Assembly: GCF_003751085.1 (NCBI RefSeq)
Contig: NZ_RJJY01000001.1
Coordinates: forward strand, 5,208,001 to 5,272,000
Origin: Micromonospora sp. Llam0
GTDB lineage: Bacteria; Actinomycetota; Actinomycetes; Mycobacteriales; Micromonosporaceae
Direction: 5' to 3'
DNA: 64,000 nt
Under the pieces are notes generated by a model. That model saw nothing but the letters and a program-made list of their open reading frames with translations, did no database searches and had not been told where the DNA came from. The first letter of the stretch is position 1. Each line of letters begins with the position of its first letter. Both the position numbers and the translations under genes were made by a program. This document shows, piece after piece, positions 17,451 through 29,543 of the stretch.

Positions 17451-17495
17451 AACCGACAACAATACGTCGTGACCACCGACGACCGGCGCCGGTGG

Positions 17496-18011
17496 TCAGC
17501 CCACCGGCGCGGTCTTCAGCCAGGAGAGTGCGGCCTTGTGGTAGGCGACGGCGAACTCGAGCGCGGCGGCCCCGAAGGTGTCGCCGTTCTTCTTCGCCTC
17601 GCGTGCCTGCTCGCGGGCCGCGGCCAGCGCCTCGGTGTGGTGTTCGCTCGCGTCCGCGTAGACCGTCTTCAACTGGTCGGCCGTGTGGTGCTCGCCGAAC
17701 GCCACCCGCAACGCGATCGGGTTACGTACCGAGTCGCGACCCGGGGCGTCGGCCAACCACTTGAGGAACGCGCGCTTGCCGGCCGCAGTGATCGCGTACG
17801 GCTGGCTGGACCGCGGCCCGGGCTTGCCGAGCCGGACCAGGCCCTGCTCGGCGAGCACCGGTAGCTCCCGGTACACCTGGCTCCTGGTCATCGACCAGTA
17901 AGCGCCGAGTCGACGGTCAGCTTCAGCCATCAGCTGCCCGCCTGTCATGGGTCCTTCATGGAGCAGGCCGAGAAGGGCTGCCGCCGTGGGATTGATTCGT
18001 ACATCCGCCAT
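17496..18011 (-). CDS. PadR-family transcriptional regulator
   Basis: 171 residues. The N-terminal winged helix reads AALLGLLHEGPMTGGQLMAE and SMTRSQVYRELPVLAEQGLV, typical for PadR. The C-terminal half (about residues 95-165) is a helical Vir-type dimer domain with a Lys/Glu-rich coiled coil. PadR proteins repress detoxification or transport genes and respond to small ligands. No obvious target gene adjoins it, because prfB downstream is core metabolism. The region upstream to 18231 is non-coding and relatively AT-rich. Confidence 0.88.
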   Translation of the reverse strand: MADVRINPTAAALLGLLHEGPMTGGQLMAEADRRLGAYWSMTRSQVYRELPVLAEQGLVRLGKPGPRSSQPYAITAAGKRAFLKWLADAPGRDSVRNPIALRVAFGEHHTADQLKTVYADASEHHTEALAAAREQAREAKKNGDTFGAAALEFAVAYHKAALSWLKTAPVG

Positions 18012-18231
18012 GCCCTCTACGCTGCCACTTTGTCGCCTCTACGTCCAGGATTTGGCGCGATCCGCGACCAACCGTGTTCTAAAGTGCACTGTCTGTGGAC
18101 GACGGTCCGGTAAGGAAGATCAATATTTACCATCAGGCAGCAAAACGGACAAAGAATATGTTACCTGCAGCAACATGCCTAGGTGCAGGAACCTTTGGTG
18201 AAGTTTGAAGCATGAAGTCTACTTCGTCTGA

Positions 18232-19566
18232 CTAGTTCGGAGTGTCCGGTCCGGCCACCCCGGACATCGGCCACTGTGGCACCGGGTCCCCGATCCGGAG
18301 CCCCAGCTCACCGGGCATATCCTCCGGAAAGTCTGGTAGCTGTCCCGGATCGGACGGTTGCGGCGTCCCGATGGCCACACCAGACCCAGCCGTCCCGCTC
18401 GAACCTACCTGGCCGGTGGGACCAACCGGGCTCCCCGACGGCGTCCCGCCCTCCGGATCCCCCGGCGACACCGACCCCGGCGAGGACTTCGCAGCCGGCG
18501 GTGCCGACGCACCGACCGGGCCGATCGGGCCACTGAGCCGACCCGGCTGCGGACCGTCCCCCTGTCCGGCCGCCAGGGTGAGACCCGTCACCACCGCCGA
18601 CAACGCGAGCCCCGCACCGGCCAACCCGCCGAACTGCAGCACCCGGCGTCGCGGCCGCGCTCCCACCGCAGCCGCAGAGGTGGCCGGAACGTCCCGGGGC
18701 CACCAGGTGACCGCGTCCGCCGGCAACGCCGGCAACGCCGGCCAGCCGTCGAGCGCCGGCTCCAGACCACGTAGCCGGGCGACGAGCGACCGGGCGGTCG
18801 GCCGGTCGGTCGGTCGCGCCGCCAGGCACTGCTCGATCACCGGCCACACCGCCGGTGGCAGCCCCGGCGGTGGTACGGGCACACACCGCCGGTGCCGGGC
18901 GAGGACCTCGTCGGCGCTCCCGCCACGGTACGGCGTACGGCCGCACAGCAGCTCGAACAGCACGATGCCGAGCGCATAGACGTCCGACGACCAGGTCGGC
19001 GGACCGCCACTGGCGATCTCCGGCGCGGCGTACTCCGGGGTGGCCAGGGTGGCCCGGTCCGGCGCCGACGCGTGGCCGGTCCGGGCGGCGCCGAAGTCGA
19101 TCAGGCGCACCCGGCCGCCGTCCGCCGGCGCCAGCAGGTTCGCCGGTTTGACGTCGCCGTGCGCGATGTCCCGTTCGTGCAGGTACGACAGAGCAGTAGC
19201 GACCTGTGCGACGACGGCGACCGCGACAGCCGGAGGCAGCGGACCGTCCCGGCGCACCCGGTGGCGCAGGTCGTCGCCGTCGACCAGGTCCAGAACCAGG
19301 GCGGGCAGGTCGCCCACGGCGGTCCGGGCCCGAAGCCGGATCACGTTCGGATGGTCCAGCCGGGACAGCAGAGCGGCCTCGGTGTGGAAGCCCTCCACCA
19401 GATCGGGATGCTCGGCGGCGTCCGACCGGAGCACCTTCACCGCCACCGGCACGTCGTCATGCAGATCGTGCCCACGGTGCACCGCGCCGACCGCCCCACG
19501 GGAGAACTGCACCCCCAGCCGGTACCGCCCGTCGAGCGCCTGTCGCGTGCCGTCCTGCCCGTCCAC
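18232..19566 (-). CDS. Membrane-anchored Ser/Thr protein kinase with Pro/Gly-rich outer tail
   Basis: 444 residues. The N-terminal kinase domain (about 14-270) has a glycine-loop variant FSRGAVGAVHRG, the ATP lysine Lys44 (VAVKVL), the catalytic loop HGDVKPANLL at 136-145 and DFG at 157-159. The HRD arginine is replaced by Gly, so it is not an RD kinase, while the catalytic Asp and Lys are kept. A single membrane helix spans about 310-335. The remaining 110 residues outside are Pro, Gly and Ser rich with no PASTA repeats. Such Hanks-type kinases regulate growth and the cell envelope in actinobacteria. The gene stands alone. Confidence 0.92.
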   Translation of the reverse strand: MDGQDGTRQALDGRYRLGVQFSRGAVGAVHRGHDLHDDVPVAVKVLRSDAAEHPDLVEGFHTEAALLSRLDHPNVIRLRARTAVGDLPALVLDLVDGDDLRHRVRRDGPLPPAVAVAVVAQVATALSYLHERDIAHGDVKPANLLAPADGGRVRLIDFGAARTGHASAPDRATLATPEYAAPEIASGGPPTWSSDVYALGIVLFELLCGRTPYRGGSADEVLARHRRCVPVPPPGLPPAVWPVIEQCLAARPTDRPTARSLVARLRGLEPALDGWPALPALPADAVTWWPRDVPATSAAAVGARPRRRVLQFGGLAGAGLALSAVVTGLTLAAGQGDGPQPGRLSGPIGPVGASAPPAAKSSPGSVSPGDPEGGTPSGSPVGPTGQVGSSGTAGSGVAIGTPQPSDPGQLPDFPEDMPGELGLRIGDPVPQWPMSGVAGPDTPN

Positions 19567-19677
19567 TCGCTCGACGGTAGGTGTGCGGCCGAGGCGCGAC
19601 GGTCGCCAAACCGACGCTTGGCACGAACCTGGGAGGGATCCGCGTCACTGTGACGGGAAGTTGTCCGACCGTAGACG

Positions 19678-20721
19678 TCAGCGGGTGCCGGCCGACCCCA
19701 CCGCCGGCTCGGAATCCGCGACCGGCTCCGGATCCGGCCGGCTGGGCAACGTCCGGCCGAGGCAGATCAACACGGTGAACGCCGCAGTGAACAGGACGAT
19801 CAGCGCCGAGTTGATTCGGGCCCCGTCGGCCATGGTCTGGAAGGCCTGGTCGCTCTCGCTGAACGACCGGGCCAGATCGAGCAACTGGGCACCGCCGACC
19901 CGGGTGACCACCTCGGCGATCACCAACAGCAGGCCGGGACCGGCCCCCGCGACCAGGTATCCCGGCCAGGGCAGCGGCCGGCCGGACCGGCGTACCGCCC
20001 GGTGCAGGTAGCCGAAGGTCACCAGCCCGGCGAAGGCACCGGCCAGCAGGGCGGTGACCCAGACCAGTCGGGACTGCGCGGCCAGCACGGATCCGGCGGT
20101 GTCAGCGGCTCCGAACAGCTCCAGCAACGGCCCCTTGGCCAACTCCCGGGCGGTCGTCGTGCCGGCGACCGCCAGCGCGCCGGCGGCGGCCGCCGCCGTC
20201 AGCAGGCCGGCACGACGGTGCAGACCCGTCAACGCACCGCCGACCGTGGCACCGGCGAACAGTGCCCAGCCGAGGATCTCGACGGCCGACCCGCCCCGGC
20301 CGTCGCCGAACACGACGGCGGCGGCGGCGCCGACGCCCGTCGACGCTCCGCAGCCGAGTGCGACGAGCAGTCTCGGCACCGCCGCCGCGCCCAGCCACCG
20401 GTCCGCCAGCCACCGGTCCGCCAGCCGACGGACCGCCTGGCCGACACCCGCTCCGGCGATCAGCGCCGCGAAGATCACCGCCGGGAGCCCGTACGCGGTC
20501 TCGGTCACCGCGAGCACCCCGTCGGTGGACGACCCCAGGGTGCTCAGCACGGAAACGATCAGCAGGGTCAACCAGGCGAGGCTGAGCAGGCCGAGAACGA
20601 CCGCCGCGCCGACCGAGCCGTCCGGGCCCATTGCGACGTCCGAGCCGTCCGGGCCCATTGCGACGTCCGAGCCGTCCGGGCCCACCTCGGCGTCGGGGGC
20701 GGCTGCGGGTTGGCTGGTCAT
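19678..20721 (-). CDS. Multi-pass membrane protein of unknown function
   Basis: 347 residues. After about 35 residues with a short repeated unit (GPDGSDVAM in tandem), roughly eight hydrophobic helices follow. A charged repeat LADRWLADRWL sits between the early helices, and the C-terminus is acidic and Pro-rich. No transporter signature is recognised. It is divergently placed from the P5C dehydrogenase gene, with about 185 bases between the starts. The repeat in the N-terminus comes from a 27-bp DNA tandem duplication (20621-20684). Confidence 0.75.
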   Translation of the reverse strand: MTSQPAAAPDAEVGPDGSDVAMGPDGSDVAMGPDGSVGAAVVLGLLSLAWLTLLIVSVLSTLGSSTDGVLAVTETAYGLPAVIFAALIAGAGVGQAVRRLADRWLADRWLGAAAVPRLLVALGCGASTGVGAAAAVVFGDGRGGSAVEILGWALFAGATVGGALTGLHRRAGLLTAAAAAGALAVAGTTTARELAKGPLLELFGAADTAGSVLAAQSRLVWVTALLAGAFAGLVTFGYLHRAVRRSGRPLPWPGYLVAGAGPGLLLVIAEVVTRVGGAQLLDLARSFSESDQAFQTMADGARINSALIVLFTAAFTVLICLGRTLPSRPDPEPVADSEPAVGSAGTR

Positions 20722-20906
20722 CGCTGGTGCCCTCCTGGTCGTCGGACGCGCTGTCGCCCGGTGCCGACCAGGGTACGCGGATCGGCGTACGGGTCAGCCG
20801 GGCGTGCGACGATGGGACCCGGACCGCGTCGCCGTGGCCGCCCCACCGGGTGCCCCGACGGGTCCGTCTTTCGCCGACGTTGTCGAGATCACGCCAGGAG
20901 CCTGTG

Positions 20907-22535
20907 ATGGACGCCGTTCCCGCCACCCCCGACCCCCGCAACGAACCGATCCGCGACTACGCGCCGGGCAGTGCCGAGCGGGCCGACCTGAGCCGCCGGC
21001 TCACCGAGTTGTCGGCCGACCGGATCGAACTGCCGATGACGATCGGCGGCCGACAGCGGATGGCGGCGGGCGCGCCGATCGAGGTGGTGATGCCGCACCG
21101 GCACCGGCACGTCCTCGGGGTTACCGGCAACGCCGAGCCGGCCGACGCCGAAGCCGCGGTGGCAGCGGCCAAGCAGGCGGCGCCGGGCTGGCGCAACCTG
21201 CCGTACGCCGAACGGGCCGCGGTCTTCCTGCGCGCCGCCGACCTACTGGCCGGCCCGTGGCGGGACACGGTGAACGCGGCCACCATGCTCGGTCAGTCCA
21301 AGACCGCGTACCAGGCGGAGATCGACTCGGCCTGCGAACTGATCGACTTCCTACGGTTCAACGTGCACTTCGGCCATCAGGTGCTGGCCGAGCAGCCCCG
21401 GTCCGCGCCGGGGGTGTGGAACCGGTTCGACCACCGCCCGCTGGAGGGCTTCGTCTACGCGGTCACCCCGTTCAACTTCACCGCGATCGCCGGCAACCTG
21501 CCGTCCGCGCCGGCGCTGATGGGCAACACGGTGGTCTGGAAGCCGTCTCCGACGCAGCAGTTCGCCGCCCATTTCACGATGCGCCTGTTCGAGGCCGCCG
21601 GGCTGCCGCCGGGGGTGATCAACCTGGTCACCGGGGACGGGCTGGCGGTGTCCGAGGTGACGCTGGCCGACCGGGACCTGGCCGGCATCCACTTCACCGG
21701 CTCCACCCGGGTGTTTCAGCAGCTGTGGCGGACCGTCGGGGAGAACATCGGCCGGTACCGTTCGTACCCCCGGCTGGTCGGTGAGACCGGCGGCAAGGAC
21801 TTCATCGTGGCGCATTCCAGCGCCGACCCGGCGGCGCTGCATACCGCCCTGGTCCGGGGCGCGTACGAGTACCAGGGGCAGAAGTGCTCGGCGGCGTCCC
21901 GGGCGTACCTGCCGAAGTCGCTGTGGACGGCCGGGCTGCGGGACCGACTGGTCGCGACGGTCGAGTCACTGCCCTACGGCGACGTGGCCGACTTCACCAA
22001 CTTCGGCGGCGCGGTCATCGACGACCGGGCGTTCGCCCGGCACGCGGCCGTGCTGGACCGGGTCCGCAACGACCCGTCGTGTCAGGTGCTGGCCGGTGGC
22101 ACGGTCGACGACAGCGTCGGCTGGTTCGTCCGGCCCACCCTGTTGACCTGCACCGATCCCGGGCACGAGGTGTTCAGCACCGAGTACTTCGGCCCGATCC
22201 TGGCGGTGTCGGTCTACGACGACGACCAGTTCTGGGACGTGGTTGCCCAGGCCGAGGAGATCGCTCCGTACGCGTTGACCGGGTCGGTGTTCGCGACCGA
22301 CCGGCGGGTGATCGACCGGGCCGGCGCCATGCTGCGGTACGCGGCCGGCAACTTCTACGTCAACGACAAGCCGACCGGGGCGGTCGTCGGGCAGCAGCCG
22401 TTCGGCGGCGCCCGGGGCAGCGGTACCAACGACAAGGCCGGTTCGAAGCACAATCTGCTGCGCTGGACGTCGCCGCGCACGATCAAGGAGACGTTCGTGC
22501 CGCCGGTCGACCACCGCTACCCGCACATGGGCTGA
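20907..22535 (+). CDS. pruA: L-glutamate gamma-semialdehyde (1-pyrroline-5-carboxylate) dehydrogenase
   Basis: 542 residues from the ATG at 20907, after CAGGAG. This fits the family length of about 540. It oxidises glutamate semialdehyde to glutamate with NAD, the second step of proline catabolism. Landmarks are AVTPFNFTAIAGNL in the NAD site, FTGSTRVFQQLW, the general base Glu293 (LVGETGGKDF) and the catalytic Cys327 (YQGQKCSAASR). The C-terminal PFGGARGSGTNDKAGS is typical of the P5CDH branch. No proline dehydrogenase gene adjoins it in the window. It is convergent with the DUF6912-type gene downstream. Confidence 0.95.
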   Translation: MDAVPATPDPRNEPIRDYAPGSAERADLSRRLTELSADRIELPMTIGGRQRMAAGAPIEVVMPHRHRHVLGVTGNAEPADAEAAVAAAKQAAPGWRNLPYAERAAVFLRAADLLAGPWRDTVNAATMLGQSKTAYQAEIDSACELIDFLRFNVHFGHQVLAEQPRSAPGVWNRFDHRPLEGFVYAVTPFNFTAIAGNLPSAPALMGNTVVWKPSPTQQFAAHFTMRLFEAAGLPPGVINLVTGDGLAVSEVTLADRDLAGIHFTGSTRVFQQLWRTVGENIGRYRSYPRLVGETGGKDFIVAHSSADPAALHTALVRGAYEYQGQKCSAASRAYLPKSLWTAGLRDRLVATVESLPYGDVADFTNFGGAVIDDRAFARHAAVLDRVRNDPSCQVLAGGTVDDSVGWFVRPTLLTCTDPGHEVFSTEYFGPILAVSVYDDDQFWDVVAQAEEIAPYALTGSVFATDRRVIDRAGAMLRYAAGNFYVNDKPTGAVVGQQPFGGARGSGTNDKAGSKHNLLRWTSPRTIKETFVPPVDHRYPHMG

Positions 22536-22554
22536 GCCGGGCGGGCCGGCCCGG

Positions 22555-23055
22555 TCACAGCAGCGTCTCCAGCTCGGACACGTCGTACCACTCCAGTTCG
22601 TGGTCCTCGGCACCGTCCACGACGAACTGGGCGTCGGGGTCACCGGCGGCGGCCTGCGACACGGCGGCCACCGCCGCCGACACGTCGTCGGCCGCCTCGT
22701 CGCCGTCGACGTGCACCGCGGCGACCGAGGCGAAGGCGATCGGGCCGGCCAGCGTCACGGTGCTGGAGCCGAGCTCGGCGACCGACCGTTTCAGCGCGTC
22801 CGCCGGCAGGTCGACGGCGATCACCACCCGTCGGCGCGGGGCGGCCGGATCGTCGCGCAGATGGCGCAGTGACTCCTGGGCGGCGCGGGTGAACGCCACG
22901 TACTCCAGCTCCTCTTCGTCACCCTCGACGTACCACTCCCGCAGCGCGGGGGTCACGGTGTGCGCGACGTCGGCGGCGAGTTGGCCGGTGTCGCGGAGCC
23001 CGGCGAGCGCCGGCAGGGTGGCCGGGACGTAGACCCGGAGCAGGTTGTCGGACAC
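22555..23055 (-). CDS. Conserved actinobacterial protein (DUF6912-type)
   Basis: 166 residues from the GTG at 23055, preceded by GGGGGG. The frame continues upstream, but the conserved N-terminus [20 protein letters not shown] fixes this start. The protein is acidic, with [20 protein letters not shown] in the middle and [15 protein letters not shown] at the end. It looks like the conserved small family found next to secA clusters of actinobacteria. Function is unknown, and no membrane segment or catalytic motif is apparent. It is divergent from the helix-turn-helix gene, with about 108 bases between starts. Confidence 0.8.
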   Translation of the reverse strand: MSDNLLRVYVPATLPALAGLRDTGQLAADVAHTVTPALREWYVEGDEEELEYVAFTRAAQESLRHLRDDPAAPRRRVVIAVDLPADALKRSVAELGSSTVTLAGPIAFASVAAVHVDGDEAADDVSAAVAAVSQAAAGDPDAQFVVDGAEDHELEWYDVSELETLL

Positions 23056-23163
23056 GCTCGCCCCCCACAGATGTCGTCGCTGATGCAATGTACGCCGCCG
23101 AGCGGCCCGGCGGGGCCACGGTGGCACACTGAACCGACCGACGTAGACGAGCCGGGAGTCACC

Positions 23164-23391
23164 GTGGAGCCGAGGTTCCTGCAGTTGTCCGACGTCGCCG
23201 CCGAACTCAACGTATCCGACTCGCAGGTCTATCACATGGTTCGCAGTGGCGAGTTGCCCGCGATCAAGATCGGCGGACGCGGACAGTGGCGGGTGGAACG
23301 CGCCCAGCTGGAGGAGTACATCCAGCGCAAGTACGCCGAGACGGCGGAGTGGGTGCAGAGCAACCCGCTGATCGAGCGCGAGCCGGAGTAG
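23164..23391 (+). CDS. Small MerR/excisionase-type helix-turn-helix protein (BldC-like)
   Basis: 75 residues from a GTG at 23164 behind GGGAG. Almost the whole protein is a winged helix of the excisionase/BldC type: [20 protein letters not shown], then [18 protein letters not shown], then an amphipathic C-terminal helix. Such proteins bind direct repeats cooperatively, and BldC controls development in Streptomyces. It is a conserved single-copy neighbour of the secA region in actinobacteria, so a regulatory rather than phage role is likely. No phage genes adjoin it. Confidence 0.85.
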   Translation: MEPRFLQLSDVAAELNVSDSQVYHMVRSGELPAIKIGGRGQWRVERAQLEEYIQRKYAETAEWVQSNPLIEREPE

Positions 23392-23513
23392 TCCGGCGAC
23401 TACTGGTTGTCCGAACACCGTCATCGACAGACGTTGACGGGCGGTGTCATGCTGGCTTCAAATTGGTCTGCCGAAAGCAAACGAAGGCAAACGCAAGATC
23501 AACAGGAGCTCGG

Positions 23514-24170
23514 ATGACTGTCGCGACCCGGATCCGACGTCCCCCCGTCCGACTGCGACCCGCCCCGCCGCTGGACCCGCCGTTCACCGACGAGCCGGCT
23601 CAGTTCGACCTGCGTCCCGGTCCCCATCCCGGCGTACAGCTGGCACTCGACCTGGCCGGGGCGGCACCCGGCGCGGTGGCCGCCGACCGGTCGGCGGCCA
23701 CCGCCGGCCCACCGGCCAGCGGGTCGGCCGGTGTCCACGGCGGGCTGCCGCCGGACGCGCTCGCCGGCGCGTCATCGGAGGCCCGCCGGGCGGCGCACCG
23801 GTTCCTGGCCGCGAGCCTGGAGATCATCAACGGGTTCCGGCCGGCCGGCCACATCCGCCGGCTCGCCGACCCGGCGCAGGCGCTCGCGGTCGGCGCGCAG
23901 CTGGCCATCGCCGTCGACCGGGCCCGGAGACCGGACGACCCGGGCCGGGCCCGACGCGGGCCGGCATCGCCGCAGCGGACGCCGGTCGCCCGGGGTGGGC
24001 GGCGCCCCGTCGCGCTGCTCCGGGTCCGTCAGCTGCGAGTCTGCGAGCCGGTCAGCGGCGTCGCGGAGGCCGTCGCGGTGCTCGGCACCGACGAACGCAG
24101 CTGGGCGCTCGCCTTCCGGCTGGAACGCCGGCCCACCGGCTGGTTGAGCACCACGGTCGACGTCGTGTGA
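23514..24170 (+). CDS. Rv3235-family protein
   Basis: 218 residues from the ATG at 23514, after AGGAG. The first 90 residues are Pro, Arg and Ala rich and probably disordered. The C-terminal 120 residues form the conserved part: ARRAAHRFLAASLEIINGFRP, HIRRLADPAQALAVG, then VALLRVRQLRVCEPV and AEAVAVLGTDERSWALAFRL. This matches the family named after M. tuberculosis Rv3235, found beside secA, whose function is unknown. It is convergent with secA, with only 17 bases between the stops. Confidence 0.85.
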   Translation: MTVATRIRRPPVRLRPAPPLDPPFTDEPAQFDLRPGPHPGVQLALDLAGAAPGAVAADRSAATAGPPASGSAGVHGGLPPDALAGASSEARRAAHRFLAASLEIINGFRPAGHIRRLADPAQALAVGAQLAIAVDRARRPDDPGRARRGPASPQRTPVARGGRRPVALLRVRQLRVCEPVSGVAEAVAVLGTDERSWALAFRLERRPTGWLSTTVDVV

Positions 24171-24187
24171 CCGGGCACCCGCCGGGC

Positions 24188-27178
<2,991 letters not shown>

Positions 27179-27350
27179 GGATCAACGCTCCCCTAGACGG
27201 TGTGCCTCACCATCGTAGGCGCATCAATCGGTACAGCGGCAGTCGCAGCCCGCATCCAGCACCGGATATTCCGACATAACGGACCATGTCGGCGGGGTGC
27301 GTCCGGCATATGCGTTATGCCCTGCGCGAAAGCTGCGTCAGGATGGGCCG

Positions 27351-28478
27351 GTGGAACCCGTCGAACTCACCGAGGGCGGCGTCCGGCTACGGATGTTCCT
27401 GCCCGACGACGCCCCCGCGGTCGCCGAAGCCTGTGGCGATCCGATCACCCAGCGGTTCATCCCCGACCTGCCCCGGCCGTACACGGTCGCCGACGCACTG
27501 CACTGGATCACCAAAGGATCCACCGCCGCCTGGGCCGGCGGCGGCGCGGCCTGGGCGATCGCCGACCCGGGCAGCGACGAGCTGCTCGGCTGCGTCGGGC
27601 TCAGCCGGGCGGTACCCGAGCGGGCCCAGATCGAGGTCGGCTACTGGATCACCCCCCGGGCCCGGGGCAAGGGGGCGGCCACCGCGGCCACCATCGCCGC
27701 CACCGGCCACGCGGTGCGGTCCGGGTTCGGCCGGGTCGAGCTGCTCACCGACGCGGCCAACGCGGTCAGCCAGCGGGTGGCGCTGGCCGCCGGGTTCAGC
27801 TACGAGGGGGTACGCCGAGGCGCCGCCAGCCAACCTGGCCGACTGCCGACCGCCGACCGGGAGGACCTGGTGGTCTGGACCCGGCTGGCCGGCGACCCAC
27901 CGGGCCCGACCCCACGCACCCTGCCGGACCTGCCCGGCGACGGGTTGACCGACGAGGTGGTCCGGCTGCGCCCGCTCGGCCCGGCCGACGCCGACTTCGC
28001 GTACCACCTGGAGTCGCTGCCCGACGTCGCCGCGACCTCGGTCCCACCGGTGGTGCCGACCCGCGCCCTGATCGAGGCGCAGTGCGCCAAGGCACCGGGC
28101 AGGTGGCTGGCCGGCCAGCGGATCGACGTGGTCGTCTGCGACGCGGCCAGCGGTACGCCGGCCGGGCGGATCGGGCTCAGCTACCTGAGTCCGGAACTCG
28201 GCGAGGCGATGATCGGCTATTCGCTGCTGCCGCAGTGGCGCGGACGTGGCTACACCGCCCGGGCGGTACGGCTGCTCGCCCGGTGGATCTTCGCCAACAC
28301 CGCCGTCGCCCGGTTGGCCGCCGGTGCGCTGCCCAGCAACGTCGCGTCCCAGCGGGTACTGGAGCGGGCCGGCTTCCAGTACGAAGGGCGGAACCGGGCC
28401 CTGTTGCCCGGCATGGACGCCAGCCGTCACGACAGCGTCCAGTACTCGCTGCTACCGGCCGACCTCGACCAAGCGTGA
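27351..28478 (+). CDS. Protein with two tandem GNAT acetyltransferase domains
   Basis: 375 residues from the GTG at 27351, with AGGATGGG upstream. Domain 1 (about 1-175) and domain 2 (about 195-370) each have the RimJ/RimL-type GNAT pattern. They start with a line like VRLRMFLPDDAPAVAEACGD and VVRLRPLGPADADFAYHLES. The acetyl-CoA loop is ARGKGAATAA in the first and WRGRGYTARAVRLL in the second. RimJ/L-like enzymes acetylate N-termini or small amines. The fusion of two complete domains is less common, and the substrate is unknown. It is convergent with hpf across a strong hairpin. Confidence 0.88.
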   Translation: MEPVELTEGGVRLRMFLPDDAPAVAEACGDPITQRFIPDLPRPYTVADALHWITKGSTAAWAGGGAAWAIADPGSDELLGCVGLSRAVPERAQIEVGYWITPRARGKGAATAATIAATGHAVRSGFGRVELLTDAANAVSQRVALAAGFSYEGVRRGAASQPGRLPTADREDLVVWTRLAGDPPGPTPRTLPDLPGDGLTDEVVRLRPLGPADADFAYHLESLPDVAATSVPPVVPTRALIEAQCAKAPGRWLAGQRIDVVVCDAASGTPAGRIGLSYLSPELGEAMIGYSLLPQWRGRGYTARAVRLLARWIFANTAVARLAAGALPSNVASQRVLERAGFQYEGRNRALLPGMDASRHDSVQYSLLPADLDQA

Positions 28479-28488
28479 ACCGCGCCCG

Positions 28489-28548
28489 CCGGTCGGATAC
28501 CGTCGACGGCCGCCCGTTTGGCGGCGATGGCCGGCGGTATCCGACCGG
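28489..28548. terminator. Bidirectional terminator between GNAT gene and hpf
   Basis: A 14-bp perfect stem (28489-28502 with 28535-28548) encloses a 32-base loop that can fold on itself (GGCC pairs). It lies between two convergent stops (28478 and 28579), as expected for a shared terminator. Confidence 0.65.
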
Positions 28549-28578
28549 TCGACCACGAATTGTCGAAATGGTGGTCAG

Positions 28579-29274
28579 TCAGGCGGTGACGGTCGGTTCA
28601 GCCAGCGCCATGACACCGTAGTCGTAGCCCTTGCGGCGGTAGACCACGCTCGGCCGGCCGGACTCCTTGTCCAGGAACAGGTAGAAGTCGTGCCCGACCA
28701 GTTCCATCTGGAACAACGCGTCGTCAACCGTCATCGGATCGCCCGGGTGTTCCTTCTCCCGGACGATGTGCCAGGGCTGGTCGTCGTACTCGTCGGCGAC
28801 GTCGTCGTACCCATCGTCGGTGAAATCCTGCGCGGTGCGGTCGAGTACCGCGACCGATGTCGCCGGCTCCTCGGTCGGCTGGGACGGTGGCAACGGGGCG
28901 AAGCCGTTCAGCCCGGCGGTGGGCAGGCCGGAGGTCGCCTCGGCCACCGAGACCGGCGCGTGCCGGCCACGGTGCACCCGGCGCCGGTCGGCGGCCCGGC
29001 GCAGCCGGGTGTCCAGCTTGCTGATGGCGGCGTCGAGGGCGCTGTAGAAATCCTTGGCGCAGGCTTCCGCCCGGATCACCGGCCCGCGCGAGACACAGGT
29101 GAGTTCGACCCGCTGGCAGTGGTCCGACTGACGCGGATTGCGCTCGTGAAACAACTCGACGTCGACGCGCATCAGCTTGTGGTCGTACCGTTCGACCTTG
29201 GCCAACTTCTCGGCTACATGGGCTCGGTAGTGGTCGGGGACCTCTACGTTGCGGCCTTTCACCACGATGTCCAC
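28579..29274 (-). CDS. hpf: Long-form ribosome hibernation promoting factor
   Basis: 231 residues from the GTG at 29274, which has a perfect AGGAGGT 5 bases upstream; the longer frame is fortuitous. The N-terminal domain (1-110, VDIVVKGRNVEVPDHYRAHV onward) binds the 30S decoding channel. The C-terminal domain (about 175-231, KEHPGDPMTVDDALFQMELV and YLFLDKESGRPSVVYRRKGY) drives 100S dimers in other bacteria. The linker is acidic and variable. It silences ribosomes in stationary phase. A palindrome at 29403-29420 upstream may be a control site. Confidence 0.95.
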   Translation of the reverse strand: MDIVVKGRNVEVPDHYRAHVAEKLAKVERYDHKLMRVDVELFHERNPRQSDHCQRVELTCVSRGPVIRAEACAKDFYSALDAAISKLDTRLRRAADRRRVHRGRHAPVSVAEATSGLPTAGLNGFAPLPPSQPTEEPATSVAVLDRTAQDFTDDGYDDVADEYDDQPWHIVREKEHPGDPMTVDDALFQMELVGHDFYLFLDKESGRPSVVYRRKGYDYGVMALAEPTVTA

Positions 29275-29402
29275 GCGTGACCTCCTGAAACGATCTGAAC
29301 GATCGATGTCGCTGCGAAAGAATGCAGGACCGGTCAGCGGACCGAGAGCGGTCGGCGTCGACCGGCCGGATAGCGGAATACACCTCCCTCCGGGACACCT
29401 CA

Positions 29403-29420
29403 GGTGGTTGTTCAACCACC
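29403..29420. promoter_or_regulatory. Palindrome upstream of hpf
   Basis: GGTGGTTG-TT-CAACCACC is a perfect 8-bp inverted repeat about 130 bases before the hpf start. The 2-base spacer is too short for an RNA hairpin loop but fits a dimeric DNA-binding protein. Confidence 0.4.
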
Positions 29421-29543
29421 GGCCATACCCCTGATGCGCCTACGCTAACCCGCCGACGGCGGCGCGTCATCAGTTCGACAGAGACCGGTGCGCGAAGATT
29501 CCCAGATCATGAACAAACCCCGACAAAGGACACTAGATACTGA

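Noticed and set aside
18060..18201. A short plus-strand frame with two Cys pairs (KCTVCGRR and VTCSNMPRC) resembling a zinc ribbon
   Set aside because: No start codon or ribosome site of its own; the open frame begins antisense inside the PadR gene, so it is probably chance.
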